In this document: in pieces, positions 10,810-23,003 of the stretch | Position numbering within the stretch: position 1 is the first letter of the stretch | Layout: every line of letters begins with the position of its first letter | Assembly (NCBI GenBank): GCA_958510875.1 | Contig: OY294068.1 | Coordinates: 165,921,962 to 165,985,961 of the forward strand | Length of the DNA stretch: 64,000 bases | Source: Endomychus coccineus | Lineage: Eukaryota; Arthropoda; Insecta; Coleoptera; Endomychidae | Direction of reading: 5' to 3' | Program-made: the position numbers and the translations under genes | Notes under the pieces: model-generated | The model's input: only the letters and a program-made list of their open reading frames with translations | Databases searched by the model: none | Told to the model about the DNA's origin: nothing

Positions 10810-12240
10810 TGTTATGTCACAACCCCGCCTTTCACTGTCACAGATTCAAATTCGTACCTTTATAAAGTTGGTCTTCATTTCTATGTACGAGGGCAAGGTG
10901 AAGATATGTACCGATCTGTCCAAAGCCTTCGACAGGCTTGACCACATACTTCTGCTAAGTAAACTTGATGGTATTGGTTTCACTGTGGAACTCTTATCTT
11001 TCGTCGCCTCATATCTCAGTGATAAGCAGTAATTTGTCGTGCTAAATGGGCAGAGATCGGTTGAATATCTTGCTTCTTCAGGAGTCCCCCAAGGATCCTT
11101 TTTGAGACCACTATTTTTTAACATCTTTGTTAATGATATTTCAATAGGTCTCAGTGTACTCTGTCTTTTATATGCCCATGATTTCAAAATGTTCTTCGTC
11201 ATCAAATCCACATTTGATTGTTATCTACTTCAGAGAAGTCTTGATATGATGGTTGTATGGTGTTCAGCGAACAAGCTGTCTCTTAATGTTAACAAGTGCT
11301 GCGTTATGTCTTACACAAATAAGACCAACTTGACTATATTTGATTACAACGTAGACGGTACTATCTTTAAGAGACCAGCAACCTATAAAGACCTCGGCGT
11401 AATTTTCGATCCCAAACTATCCTTCATTTCTCATCTGGAGTCTGTGATGGAGGCAGCTAACAGACTACTTGGGTTTATTGTGCGAAGCTCTCGTGATTTT
11501 TCAGACATAGGCACGCTCAAATTGTTATTCATGACATTTTTGCGATCGCGGCTTGAGTACGCATCTGTGATTTGAATCCCAGGTTATGCCGTTCATAGAG
11601 ATGCCCTGGAATCTGTTCAGCGCCGCTTTTTGAAGTACCTGTCCTTCAGGACAGACGGTTTTTATCCTATCAGGGGCATTCCTAATTCTTTCCTGTTAGA
11701 TAGATTCAATATGTCATCCCTTTCTCGCAGAAATAATTATGTACTCCAGGCCAGTCTGTACAAGTTGCTCAATAACCTAATTGACTGCCCCATGCTGCTC
11801 TGCTGGAAAGAGTCAATTTCCTAGTTCCTCGGCTGAACTCACGGTCTGTAAATACTTTCTACCTCCAAACTCCTCGTACTAACTTACTTAAATTATCTCC
11901 ATTATTTTGCATGTGCCATGCCTATAACACCAATGACACTACTACCAAATATTTTCAATTCTAGCCTAAAACAGATTGCTCGCCTACTGCGAAGAAACAA
12001 TATTCATACTTTTTCAACTCTTTCTTTCTTTTTTCTCTTTGTTCATTGCTGTTTTAAATATTTTTGGCTATTCTTTCTTTTTCTTCTTGATTTTGTCTCC
12101 TCTCGGATTAAAGGATAGTTTTATTTAGATTTAGTGTAGATAATGATTGTTAATTTATATATTTTCTTATGCATTGTCCTGATCTTTAATTGGGTTTATA
12201 CCTGTTGATCAGTGTAAAATTAAATAAATGAATAAATAAA
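10810..12240 (+). pseudogene. Jockey-type LINE, 5'-truncated, dead (L1)
   Basis: A single plus-strand frame carries reverse-transcriptase motifs in order: DLSKAFDRLDH, an in-frame stop (11030-11032), SGVPQGS, IFVNDI, YAHD where the catalytic YADD is expected, NKLSLNVNKC, KDLGVIFDPKLSF, a second in-frame stop (11573-11575) and ESVQRRFLKYLSF. The C-terminus resumes in another frame near 11818 (VPRLNSRSVNTFY). The first Asp of the YADD box is His. The 3' UTR ends in an AAATAAATGAATAAATAAAT tail at about 12220-12240. The 5' half (endonuclease, palm start) is missing, typical of 5'-truncated retrotransposition. Mariner sequence begins immediately after the tail. Confidence 0.8.
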
Positions 12241-12489
12241 TATTCTCCCGATTTGCCCCCCTGCGATTTTTATCTATTTCCAAACTTGAAAAAATGGCTC
12301 GGCGGAAAGAGATTCGACTCCAACGATGAGGTCATCACTCAAACAAACGTCCATCTTAAAGGATTGCCGAAATCGTATTGTTTGGAAGGAATCGAAAAAT
12401 TAGGGAAACGTTGGACGAAGTGTTGTTGAGAATGTTGAATGTTGAGAAACAAAATAGGTTTTGACCAAATAAATCATTTCTTGCCCTCG
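12241..12489 (+). pseudogene. Mariner transposase C-terminus and 3' end (M1)
   Basis: The reading frame YSPDLPPCDFYLFPN, KKWLGGKRFDSNDEV and IEKLGKRWTKC matches the C-terminal part of the other mariners here; the third catalytic Asp (CDF) is present. The 3' end reads AAATCATTTCTTG directly joined to CCCTCG and TA. Compared with M3, the TIR segment between two CTTG tetranucleotides is deleted, a microhomology deletion. The 5' two-thirds is absent. The upstream junction is the LINE tail. Confidence 0.75.
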
Positions 12490-12491
12490 TA

Positions 12492-13052
12492 AGTCAGTAT
12501 TTACATCGTAGTATAAATAATTCAATTTTATACTAGTACTTCAAAGTTGAATGAATCGACGATATCTCATAATGATACCAACACTTTACGTTCTCCATCA
12601 ATATTATTCCCACTCAATTGAAGTAAGTAATAACTTTTACCATATCTCTGTGTGGACTGAATCATTTTAATTAATCAGTTGAATTCTTCAGAAATAATTA
12701 TTCATTTAGGCCACATTCAACAAACAATACAATTGCATTTAGTAATTTAAAAAACCGGGTTAAGCGTCGATATCAATTAGGCAGTGTCAACTGAATTTCA
12801 TTTGAATATTAATCATTTTCTATAAATAAGCATAAACAGTCCCGTTATCGTATTGTGGCATGACCTATCCTTACAAGATTGTAAATTGTTAGAATAAAAT
12901 ATTTAATGCGTTTCCAATTTGAACTTTCGATTGATTCTAATTGACCCAGTAATTACTTATCAACACTTTGTTAGTTTCATGTCACATGTTTCATGAAAAT
13001 GAAGAATGGACCAACAATTATCGAACGATTATTTTCACTGCATCGTCAGCAT
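12492..13052. other. No gene seen
   Basis: AT-rich sequence with no reading frame that I recognise and no repeat structure. Confidence 0.35.
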
Positions 13053-13420
13053 TATGGTAGAAGCCATAGTTTCTAACGATATTGCTAGCGAAGCTGTCTT
13101 TCATATTGGTGGGGCATTCGATTACAATCCATTTGATTCAATGATGTCAACTTCTATCAAACCCATGGTGTTATCAACACCATTTGAGGAATAATTGCTA
13201 ATATGTGGCCGTGGTAAAAGCCATAGTTTCTAACGATATTGCTGGCGAATCTGTCTTTCATATTGGCGGGGCATTCGATTACAATCCATTTGCTTCAATG
13301 ATGTTAACGCCTATCGCACCCATGGTGTTATCAACACCACTTGAGAAATAACTGCTAATATGTGGCCGTGGTAGAAGCCATAGTTTCTAACGATATTGCT
13401 GGCGAATCTGTCTTTCATAT
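13053..13420 (+). repeat. 157-bp tandem repeat, about 2.3 units
   Basis: The GCCATAGTTTCTAACGATAT block starts at 13063, 13220 and 13377, giving an exact 157-bp period. The first two full units each contain an open frame of about 46 codons ending at the same place: AIVSNDIA, VFHIGGAFDYNPF, PMVLSTP, then a stop. Substitutions between units largely keep the frame. The third unit breaks off after CTTTCATAT, and MULE transposase relics follow. No family match for the peptide. Confidence 0.85.
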
Positions 13421-13429
13421 AGCTAGCAC

Positions 13430-14330
13430 TGCATGCAAAAGAAATCTGTTGGCAATTTATATGAGAAACCTTACAAAATAATAAGGAGCGAATTAAGACA
13501 ATTATTAGACGAATATACATTCGACAAGTTAAGAAAAGAAATATTAGTGATATAAAGAAAATACAGAACACACATGCACGTAGTTCTTTATTGTCGGAAG
13601 TGCATCAAGTGTCAGTGTTATCGTACTCAACCAATCTGAAATTTCTATGGGACTCGGAAACTGTATTTATGGATGGTACATTTCAATGTAGTTGAAGTAA
13701 AATAAGTTTTTAATTCATGGTCCAAAAAATAGGCATTATATTCCGCTTGTGTATTGTCCCCTGCCAAATAAGCAAATTATAATTAATATTTGTGATGAAA
13801 AAGGATTTCTTTTCAAGGCGAAAACGGTACGGTCACTATAGATTTTGAACTAGCTAAACAAAATGCTGCCTGCGATGTTTGGACTGAATATTTAATGATA
13901 TGTGGCTGCAGATTTCATCTGGTCAATATTGGTGGCGAAACATTTGAGAATTGAGATTAAACAAGGACTAGAAAGAAAAAACTGAAGTTGGCAAATAGTT
14001 ACAACATACATTTGACTTATCTTTTTTAAACCACGATGAAGTCATAGGTTGCATCATAGTGGATTTAATAAAATGCAAATACATTTTTTACTATTTGGTA
14101 GACACTTATATCAGTGAAACTGCGATTTTTCCTCATTCAAATATTTATGTATTTACTGAACAATTAAAAAATTTACAGTAAAATACATGTATAAAAATGA
14201 ACAGCTGTCACGTTGTGAACAAATGTACAAATATAATGTTTATCAATCAATGTGCAAAAATGGAAAAGTTGATTGAAAATTATAAAAGTAATATGATTGC
14301 ACGTTATGATTATGTAAAAGGTATGCCATA
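13430..14330 (+). pseudogene. MULE (Mutator-like) transposase relic
   Basis: Frame-shifted pieces in correct order recall insect MULE transposases: an upstream segment (KPYKIIRSELRQLLDEY, about 13465), TNLKFLWDSETVFMDGTF with the first catalytic Asp in the MDGTF box (about 13640-13690), IHGPKNRHYIPLVYC.LPNK (about 13715-13775), TIDFELAKQNA (about 13840) with the DFE box, and CGCRFHLVNI (about 13905-13930), the C-x-H signature. At least three frame changes and several stops are present. Later sequence to about 14330 may be its C-terminus but is not clearly alignable. Confidence 0.65.
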
Positions 14331-14391
14331 TTACAATAAATCAAATGAATCATTCTAGTTTTTTCTTAATAAATACTACCTGGGCATTTTC

Positions 14392-14640
14392 CTATACCAA
14401 CGTGTAATTATGTCTCCATAAAATGTCATTCCGGGGCCTAAATTTGGGGCTGTCTAGCAATTTGGATATTCCGATAATGCCTGGGCTTCGTATAGTAGCC
14501 TGCCTGAAATCTCTCTCGCGGTGGAGTAACAGGCGAGATTTCTGATGATAACCATGGAGAAAATTATAGGAAATCTTTTCAGAAAGATCTAGATTTGTCA
14601 ATAAATTCGAATATGTTCTTTGAAGACCATGATGGTTTGG
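14392..14640 (-). pseudogene. LINE 3'-region scrap (L2)
   Basis: On the minus strand, CATCAGAAATCTCG(C)CTGTT..TCCACC.CGAGAG closely matches the end of the LINE relic at about 31455-31490, where it encodes the region just before the 3' UTR. About 35 bases are alignable; beyond that the match fades. Frame is lost. Weak but specific similarity. Confidence 0.35.
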
Positions 14641-16254
14641 CTTTGTGATAAATAGCGAAAGAATGGTTAATATTTGAACGTGAAATGGCACTAATAAAAT
14701 TATTCTTCAAACTCGCATTATATAAAACGAGGTGTTAGCTTACTTCTGGAAATAGGTTAAAAAATTGAATTTGATTTTGACTTACACTCGCTTACACTCC
14801 TTTAGTAAATTATTAAAAACAAGGAGTTTCGAAGAGCCATTATTGGGAGCCAGGACTGGATGTGTTATTGATTATTGCAGAAAATATTTTCTAACTCCAT
14901 TGTTCATATTCATGTTATACCATAAGAGAAATAAGAATCAGCATAAATAATTCATGAAATGTATCTAAAATTCCGTCTTTTTGTTGCAGATTTTATGCCC
15001 ATAAAGAAAAATCCTGAAGTGACCAAAAAATTGGCAAGACCTGCAAAGATACCAAGAATGAGCGACTTCGCCAGTTAAACAACCACCACCACATATCACA
15101 GCCCACTTTTGTTACAAAATATAGATCTCGCTAAAAAAATTAATATAATTTTCTAGAGTACAATATTTTAAGTTTGTTTGCAGAATAAATTTTTTATTTA
15201 TATTAAGTTTGTACAGTAGTAAGTACTATTTTTTGTTTGTCTTTTTTATAGACTATATATTTATTTTTTAAAAGGATTTTCTTTCGTTTGATCTCCAAAT
15301 CTTTGTTTTGTTGGTGGTTTTTTCGTCTTATGGGTTCAGTAAATTTTAACATGTCAAGGTTACAATAATACTTACGTAATACGTAATTTATGCTTAAATG
15401 AAATTAATCGCTTTACATTCATCAATTTTTGATTTCATGTCACTTAATGAAGTTGTAAATACACCGTACTACTTTAAAATTAATGTATATAACTGAAGGC
15501 ACACTGTACATATATATCTTTATAAAATCGAGGGTGCAATCTTCACCATATTCAACGATCCCTACTACAAAAACATGAAGCAAAATTTGATAAATGTATC
15601 GCTTTTAATTTTTGCTTCAATTTTCAGTTTTACTATAATTAATCGTTTCAATAGCGTCAACATAGTAAAATTCCAACCAAATACGAATTCTTTTAACAAT
15701 ACCAAACATGAAAAATGATTCGTAACTAGTAATTAAGTAAAATGTATTGTCACACTGAAAATAGCCTAGCAAAAAACTTAACCAGCCCAAAGAATAAAAT
15801 TACAGAGTACAAAGTTCATTTCAAAATTTATATGTATTATTGGCAGCTCTGTCGTTTTGTATTTGTATTTTTGAGAAAGATTAATGGCGGGCTTTGCTTT
15901 CGAGCATTTGATTTGATTGGTTGAAATACGTGATTGCAGAGTTTTGAGAAAATTTCAAGGTGAAGTTTCTTATGCAAGGTTGTAAGATCATTAAATACGC
16001 AAAAGCATGTGATTTCCTCCAATTTCCTGTATTTATTTGCTTCTTTGAATTAATCACAGTAAGTATTGATTGATAAAAGGTATCCAATTTATATTCTAAT
16101 TGTATATTAATTCTCACCCCTAAGTGTTTCTCTCAAGCAAGCAAACTGACGTTTTACTGGCCACTATCCGTACTCCTGTTTTTCCAAATTTTAATTTTGA
16201 TAATTTTATTATGCTGGTCATAATATTAAATAAGTATTGCGTGAACAGTAAACT
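14641..16254. other. No gene seen
   Basis: A long AT-rich stretch. A pyrimidine tract with TTTTTGTTGCAG near 14990 resembles a splice acceptor, followed by a short open frame (KKNPEVTKKLARPAKIPR), but nothing else supports an exon. Confidence 0.35.
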
Positions 16255-16580
16255 GTCATTTACACTAACAAAATTTACAATTTTGGCACCACACCGGTCT
16301 CCTAGGAATGAATTATTTGCTTATTTTTTAATTAATTTCTAAAGTTACTTTTTTTCGACATTTACACTATTAATATTAACAATTTTTCCACCAAACAGAG
16401 GTATCCTGAGAATGAATTATTTGTTTATTTCTTAATTTATTTCATAAATTAATTTTATTTGTCAACATTTACACTAATAATATTAAGAATTTTATCACAA
16501 AACAGGTTTCCTCAATGAATTATTTGTTTATTTCTTAATTTATTTTATAAATTACTTTCACTTTTAACTCCAAACAATTT
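16255..16580. repeat. About 104-bp tandem repeat, roughly 3 units
   Basis: AATGAATTATTTG(C/T)TTATTT recurs at about 16307, 16411 and 16514. Each is preceded by a CATTTACACTA block, a (C/T)AAAC(A/C)G(A)G block and a TCCT block in the same order. Period 103-104 bp; units are diverged and very AT-rich. Confidence 0.75.
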
Positions 16581-16866
16581 TTATTTCCAATAATCTTCAA
16601 TTTATAATTCTCATTATTTCATTTAGCGTATTAAGATTTGCTTAATAACATATGTCACCGATTGTGAGACTATTGTTATTACTAATTTGTGTTCTATCCA
16701 CATTTTTGCGTGATACTAAAATAAAAAAACTTCCATTATTCCTACTACTTATTAGTCAAAATTATCATTCAAATGTAGCTACATTTTCTTGTTGTACAAA
16801 TACACCTAAGGATGGGGTAATATTGGCTTCATAATATATTCAAACATATATATGTACATATATATA

Positions 16867-17417
16867 CTGGGTATCCCAAAAGTCTGGAAACGGTTGAATA
16901 TCTCGTAAACAAATCATCGGATCGCAAAGACAAAAAACACGCTTCTTTTTATTTTTAAAGATCTATTTAATGATGCTACTAAAAACCCACCCCCACCCCC
17001 GTAGGGGGTGATGAGAGGGGTAGTTTTAAAATTTTAAATGGAAACACCTACTTTTTATTGCATTGTTGCATCCTTCATGAAAAACTGTGTTAGGATGTGC
17101 ACCGTATGAAAACAAATTTTTTTCGCAAAAAGCAAAACTGCCCTTTTTTCACCCCTTAAGTAGGGTTGAAAAAAGGGTTGATTGCACATCCTAACACGGT
17201 TTTTCATGAAGAATGCAACAATGCAATAAAAAGTAGGTGTTTCCATTTAAAATTTTAGAACTACCCCTCTCATCATCCCCTACATGGGTGGGGGTGGTTT
17301 TTCAGTAGCATCATTAAATTGGTCTTCAAAAATAAAAAGAGGCGTGTTTTTTGTCTTTGCGATCCGATGATTTGTTTACGAGATATTCAACCGTTTCCAG
17401 ACTTTTGGGACATCCAG
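16867..17417. mobile_element. Foldback element, TIR CTGGGTATCCCAAAAG, TA target site
   Basis: Nearly the whole element is an inverted repeat. The left arm CTGG(G)TATCCCAAAAGTCTGG, GATCGCAAAGACAAAAAACACGC, CACCCCCAC, GATGAGAGGGGTAG and TGGAAACACCTACTTTTTATTGC reappears inverted on the right up to CCAG at 17417. Arms of about 220 bp or more at roughly 90 percent identity flank a short AT-rich centre. TA abuts both ends (16865-16866, 17418-17419). There is no transposase; the frame on the minus strand is arm sequence. Confidence 0.85.
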
Positions 17418-17419
17418 TA

Positions 17420-18439
17420 TATATATATATTTATAGACTTTTATGGAGTGATGTAGCTGCTATGGGAATAATGCTAAATTAGGCCTAGTGGAGATGTATA
17501 GATAGGATATTATTGTTCATTTTAAAATGAATATGAATTAAATGTTTCAACCCCAATAGTATTTTAGATACAATCGATATATTATGAACAATTGCGAAAG
17601 TTTGCTTTGATGCAATTTTCTTCATATTTGATCGTAATTTACTGTTACTGACTAGTGTCTGAAGCGCCTCAGTATCGTGATAAATAACCAACTGAATTCT
17701 TTTGGTTTAATTTTTTTTTGTATTACCGTGAAACGTGAGTTTGCTAATGAGAGGAACGTGTAGTGAAAATTAATTAGCTGATTTTTATTTGTTGAATTTG
17801 ATTTCTGTATTTTAAAATAATCTTACTTCATTCTTCTAAAGATGAGTTCATATTTTTTTATTAATTTACAGCTGGTTTCCATGCTTATGTATAATTTTGC
17901 GTTTGAATTGAATAATAAATGATTTTGAGATGATAATTAAAAATACATAATATATTTATATAACACCTGTGATGTATTAGAACATGATCTCAAAATATTT
18001 TCATAAATATACGGCACTAGTCCAGGCATTTTACGGGGATTTTGGGACTTTTTTCCGACAAATGATCTCACTTTCCCCCGTAAAATGACTGGACTACACT
18101 GGTATTGGTGTTTTACTGTTTTAATTAGGCCGATGTGCCTTAAATCACATGTAAAAACCAGATTAACATCAATATAGTTGTGCGGAATAGTCTAGAATAA
18201 TAAAGCTTGTGTGTATGTATATATGTTGTAAAAATTCAAGTCAAATATATAAGTGTTAGTCTAATATGTGTTTTCATTCTATCCCATATTCAAACTTCCC
18301 GATAGTCGATGTTACCTTCATCAAAAGATGGACCTAGAAATAAGATGTGTAAGCATTCTACCCACAATACCTGGAATTAGTTGGAACATTTCATATGAAT
18401 AATCAGTTCGATAATTACGTTGAATGTCCTACTAGTATA
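17420..18439. other. No gene; one short hairpin
   Basis: Non-coding. At 18019-18095 AGTCCAGGCATTTTACGGGG pairs with CCCCGTAAAATGACTGGACT, a small imperfect foldback of about 77 bp that may be a MITE core. Confidence 0.4.
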
Positions 18440-20138
18440 TGGGCAATTCTAAATTAAAGGAGACTGCAGAGGGGGGGGGGGGGAAAGTTCTGCAGAACTT
18501 GTCGGGGCAATTTTTTTCCGTTTCTACATCGTATTTGAACTCGTTTACCGGCATTTAGAGATTAAAATACCTTTTAAACAGTTTTTTATGACTTTTTTCA
18601 ATTTTGTGGGTTGTTTTCCAACGAAAATGTCAAAAAACTGTTTTTGACCCCAGAAATCGATATTTTATAATAAATAAACGTCTGAGAAGTCATTTCCGAT
18701 CGGAAATTGGCCGCTGAATCCGAAAATGGTGTCAGTTTCTTTGCATAACGCATCATTTTCTATCCATTGGCTGATTTTCGGCAAAATACCTTTTTTTTTG
18801 ACGGCGTCATACCGGTGTGAGCAGCCACTTAAATTTTTTTTTTCTTAGCGAAATCTGCGTGTTTTTACCTCAGCTTTGCGATAAAATGCGAATTTTCTTG
18901 ACTAAACGAATTTTGGAGGTCGAAAAATCGAAAAAACTACAAAAAACCGATATTACTGTACAAACATCTGTCGTCAGGTCACTGACAAGTCTTTTTTTGA
19001 GACATATGACCTCGGAATCGGATTCAGCGGGAATTTTTACGATAAGAAAACAGTTCCCGAACGCCATCCAACAGTTTTTACACTCCACTGTACCATTAAT
19101 TTTCCGCCAAAAACCAAGTAAACGTAATTTTCTTCCAGTTTTTGACCCTTTTCGACCTCAAAGTTGCAGAATTTAGAATTGTAAGTAGAATATTTGGATT
19201 ACTTGGACAATTTTCGACCGAAAACTTGCTATAACATTATTTTTTTAAATGTTTTGGTGCTTTGGAAAAGCAGTTTAAAAAAAAGCTTTTTCGTAGCTGC
19301 AAATCTAGAGACTTCGTTTCTTTGTAATGTTTGAAGTTTGTTTCTTAAAACTTCAAATCGACTAAAATCGTGATCAAAATGACTGATTTTGATGTAAAAT
19401 TTCCCAAGCATTCTGATTCTGACAATTTTTCAATCCCACATGATGACCCAAAGCCACTACGTTTACTTGGTTTTTGGCCGAAAATTAATGGTATACTGGA
19501 GTGTAAAAACGGTTGGATGACGTTCGGGAACTGTTTTCTTATCGTAAAATTTCCCGCTGAATCCGATTCCGATGTCATATGTCCCAAAAAAGACTCGTTA
19601 GCGACCTGACGACAGATTTTTGTACAGTAATATCGGTTTTTTGTCGTTTTTTTTTTAGTTTTTCCAATTTTTCGACCTATAAAACCCATTTAGTCACAAG
19701 AATTCTTATTTGATCTTAAAGCTGAGGTAAAAGCAGGCAGATTTCGCTGAAAAAAAATTTTTTTTTTAATGACTGCTCACACCTATATGACGCCGTCAAA
19801 AAAAAAGGTGTTTTGCCGAAAATCGGCCAATGGATAGAAAGTTATGGTTATGGAAGGAAATCGACACCATTTTTGAATTCAGCGGCCAATTTTCGATCGG
19901 AAATGACTTCTTGGACGTTTATTTACTATAAAATGTCAATTTCTGGGGTCAAAAACAGTTTTTTGCCATTTTCGTTGAAAAAAATAAAGTCACAAAAAAC
20001 TTTTTGAAGGGTATTTCAATCTTTAAATGCCGGTAAACTAGTTCAAATACGATGTAGAAACGGAAAAAAATTGCCCCGCCAAGATCCGCAGACCACTCCC
20101 CCCCCCCTTGGCCGTCTCCTTTAATTTAGAATTGCCCA
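18440..20138. mobile_element. 1.7-kb foldback element, TIR TGGGCAATTCTAAATTAAAG
   Basis: The left end TGGGCAATTCTAAATTAAAGGAGAC (18440 on) is mirrored at about 20114-20138. Matching inverted blocks run inward through a G-run/C-run, GGGGCAATTTTTTTCCGTTTC, CGTATTTGAACT, TTTACCGGCATTTA, GCTGAATCCGA, TACTTGGTTTTTGGC and others, to a centre near 19280. Arms are about 800 bp with indels. TA flanks lie at 18438-18439 and 20139-20140. Open frames inside (for example 18817-19176 and its mirror 19345-19689 on the other strand) are images of one another through the palindrome, not genes. Confidence 0.85.
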
Positions 20139-20140
20139 TA

Positions 20141-21511
20141 TTATTTTTCAATAAACACCCAATTTCGAGACGCATTACATTAAAATAATGTACCAGGGTA
20201 GGGCATTATCAACATCACTTTTCACTTTGCCCTCTTATATTACCCTATAGTCCAGTAGCACTAACTTTTGGTCAGAGAATTTCATATATTTTTTCTAAGG
20301 TGGCTATTATTATGCAAATCGGCCGTCTAAGAACGATGATGATATTATTTTTGGGCCAAACCCTGTGCTTCATGCCATAACCTCACTTTTGGTGTTAAAA
20401 AAACGCACTATGGGGTCTTAAACCGACACCGTTGAAGATATCGACTTCAATTTTTTGGTGGTAGTAGACAAGACTAGAACACAAGATCGTATGTTGAAAT
20501 AAAACCCCACTCTAGTCACTGGTATAAGCAAAATAAATAATTTTTTCGGAAAAATTATAGAAATTACTTCTACAGCATGCCAAGAACTACATATTAGTTC
20601 TAAAATATACCTTAATTTTTTCAATTTGATATTTTCAATAGGTGGCGCGCAAATCGCACTTTCATTTTTTGACCTTGAACCTTCTCAGTCTCTCAGGTTT
20701 GTCTGAGCAACTTCTAATTAGGGTCATTAACTTTGGGAGGCTTCATTCTATATCAGATAGGACATTTTTTTTTGATATTTTTGCTCCGAGCGGCCATTAT
20801 AAGTTAGGGTTGAAATTTGAACTCAAATATCTCGATTCTCTAAAGTCGAATCGAATAATGGCTTAGACCATTCGAATACATTTATTTTCCCCTTTAATTC
20901 AAGCTCAAGCAGAGCTTGGTACGGTGAGTAGAACGGAGTGGCAGATTTTTTGTTGCTTTGGGCCCCTTTTAGTTTTTGGACCCAAAACTTGATTCACATG
21001 AGAGGAAAGACCCACAGGACCTTAAGTTTCAACGTCAGTGTCAGTAAGTGGGTGTTTTTCTGATTTGGCCGAAATATCTACCACAATTTGTAGAGAAATA
21101 TTAAAAAGTGTAAGTTAATTGCTAAAATTGTATTTTAATGAAAAAAGTTCAATAACTCTGTTGTTTTTGCTTTTATCGCAAAACTTGTAAGAACAAAAAA
21201 CGTTTAAAACATGTTTCTGAGTACGAGTTCATATTTTAGTTTTCCATTTTTCATTATTTTACCTGGAAAATTCGGAAAACTCGATGCATCGGATATACAA
21301 ATCAACAAAAGGTAATTAAAATAAAGAAATGAAATAAAATAAAATCTAATTCAAATTAAATTAAGTAAAATAAAAAGAATATATAAAAAACAAAATAAAT
21401 AATATTTTTGCAATTAAAGATGATGAATAAATAGGATAGGCAGAAGTTAATTGTGTGCAAAATCATTTACAAAACCCGCTATCATTTAAAGAAAAAAATT
21501 TCATTAAAAAG
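20141..21511. other. No gene seen; one mariner-end-like motif
   Basis: No supported coding. CTTTTCACTTTGCCCTC near 20218-20234 resembles the mariner terminus seen elsewhere (CTTTTCACCTTGCCCTC) and may be a relic end. Confidence 0.35.
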
Positions 21512-22130
21512 GAAGGAAGTCCTATTCCTGATCTTCAAATAAAGTACACTTCCACAAGTAAAACTCGAGTAGAGTAGAGTATTCAACAAGAATATCTGAA
21601 AAATACGAGTGAATGTGCGGATGTCCTGTAATAAATAAACTACTTTGTTATATGTGCTTAATTTTTGAGAAAGAGGTTAGTGCGTGGAATAAACAAGAAT
21701 TTGAATGATTTAAAACACATCGCAGAGAAGGCGAAGAAACACGAAAATTCCGTTTCTCACATGAATGCATGCATGGATTTTACTGTTCTATACAAAGTGG
21801 ACATACGTGAACAGTTAGACAGTGCTTATTTGCGACATAAAATTATATACAACGAAGTTGTAAATAAAAATTGTCATATTTTGCACCGGTTAATTATTTT
21901 TACAAAATTTTGCGGAGCCTTTGAATTGGCGTTACGAGGCCATGATGAGATATTGACGTCGGAAAATTTAGGTATTTATGTGAGCTTAATCAACTTTGCA
22001 AATGAATTAGACATATGAAAGGTTCCGGTTCACAAGTGTTTGAAGGCGTCTCTAAAACTATTCACAACGAATTGCTAGATGCAATGTTGCAAATTATACA
22101 AGCAGGAAATATTAAAAGAAATTAAATCTA
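21512..22130 (+). pseudogene. ZMYM1-like / hAT transposase relic (TTF finger + DUF4371 start)
   Basis: Three frame-shifted pieces follow the order of insect ZMYM1-like proteins, which are hAT derivatives. First a G(S)PIPDLQIKYTSTSKTR segment; then a TTF-type finger CGCP..NKLLCYMCLIFEKE..WNKQEFE at about 21612-21710; then an open frame (21665-22018) with NDLKHIAEKAKKHENSVSH, REQLDSAY, VVNKNCHILHRLI, FTKFCGAFELALRGHDE and LINFANELD. VFEGVSKTIHNELLDAML follows in another frame to about 22125. Two frameshifts and loss of the catalytic C-terminus make it a relic. Host ZMYM1 genes exist, but the decay and isolation argue for a transposon. Confidence 0.7.
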
Positions 22131-22288
22131 CAAATTTCATTGCTTTCATTATTTTTTTCAACCGTGTAACTAGCATCGGTTTTCACTATCGGCCATTTTG
22201 TATTTGAATACAAAAAACATGATCTATATACGCGAAAAAAGAGTAAACAACAAATACACAAGAAAAATTGGTTGAAATAGTAGTACAA

Positions 22289-23003
22289 TCAAAGAGTTCT
22301 ATGTCTAGAGAAGACAAGTCGGATTTATACCGTATTTTGAGAGTCTCGCTCTTTTCGTTCTTTACTCATGATCAAGGCGCCGCTTTCTCGTTTTATCTGT
22401 ATTAAGTAAAAAAAAAATTGGGAAGGATTTTGTAATCCTACCGATGAAGTTAAATATATATGTTACATTGCGGAAGAAGTATTTTTAGCACATGAAAACA
22501 ATATATGTAAATATGATATTTTCAATTTTTTGGTTATCGAAGCATTAAAAAAATACCAAATAATATATTTGATAAAAATTGTACCATTTCACATGATTCT
22601 AGTCATAAATTTAAATTAATTGAGTCTGTTTTAGAAATTTATTTTAATGCGAGATTAAAATATAAATCGCAAACTATGTGTAAGAAAATAATTTTAAGAA
22701 TACCAATGTACGACAACATAATACAATATTAACTTGTTTTTATGGAAGATAGAAAACTTTTTTTTACAATAAATTATAATATATTTAGAAAATATCTGTT
22801 ATTATTGAAAATGTATTCCCTTTTTTTCTTTTTTTTTTAAGCGGCGCGCCTTTTGTATTTCGTTTGGTTTGAGAAAGGGAAAAAAACAAGCCTCCTCGAT
22901 CGCTTGGGACGCGGAGAGAGGGTAACCGCGCTGGACTCCCAAAATACGTTCTCTTTATATACAAACGATACAACTTGTCTTCTCTAGACATAGAACTCTT
23001 TGA
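22289..23003. mobile_element. Non-autonomous TIR element, about 715 bp
   Basis: TCAAAGAGTTCTATGTCTAG (from 22289, continuing AGAAGACAAGT) recurs exactly inverted at 22973-23003, a 31-bp perfect TIR. Further in, GGCGCCGC and GCGGCGCG patches face each other, and the middle is AT-rich. No transposase. I cannot see a clear target duplication (flanks AGTACAAT and GTTTGTGG). It lies about 160 bp downstream of the hAT/ZMYM1 relic; whether that element mobilised it is unknown. Confidence 0.7.

Noticed and set aside
13053..13420. CRISPR-like array
   Set aside because: The units are 157 bp, adjacent without spacers, and the DNA is eukaryotic.
14975..15060. Splice acceptor followed by an exon
   Set aside because: One acceptor-like pyrimidine tract and a 24-codon frame are not enough; no donor or partner exon found.
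18817..19689. Mirror-image open frames on opposite strands encoding similar peptides
   Set aside because: They are produced by the arms of the 18440-20138 palindrome; no protein family match.
21512..22130. Host ZMYM1 gene exon
   Set aside because: Two frameshifts within about 600 bp and no flanking exons; a decayed hAT-derived repeat is simpler.
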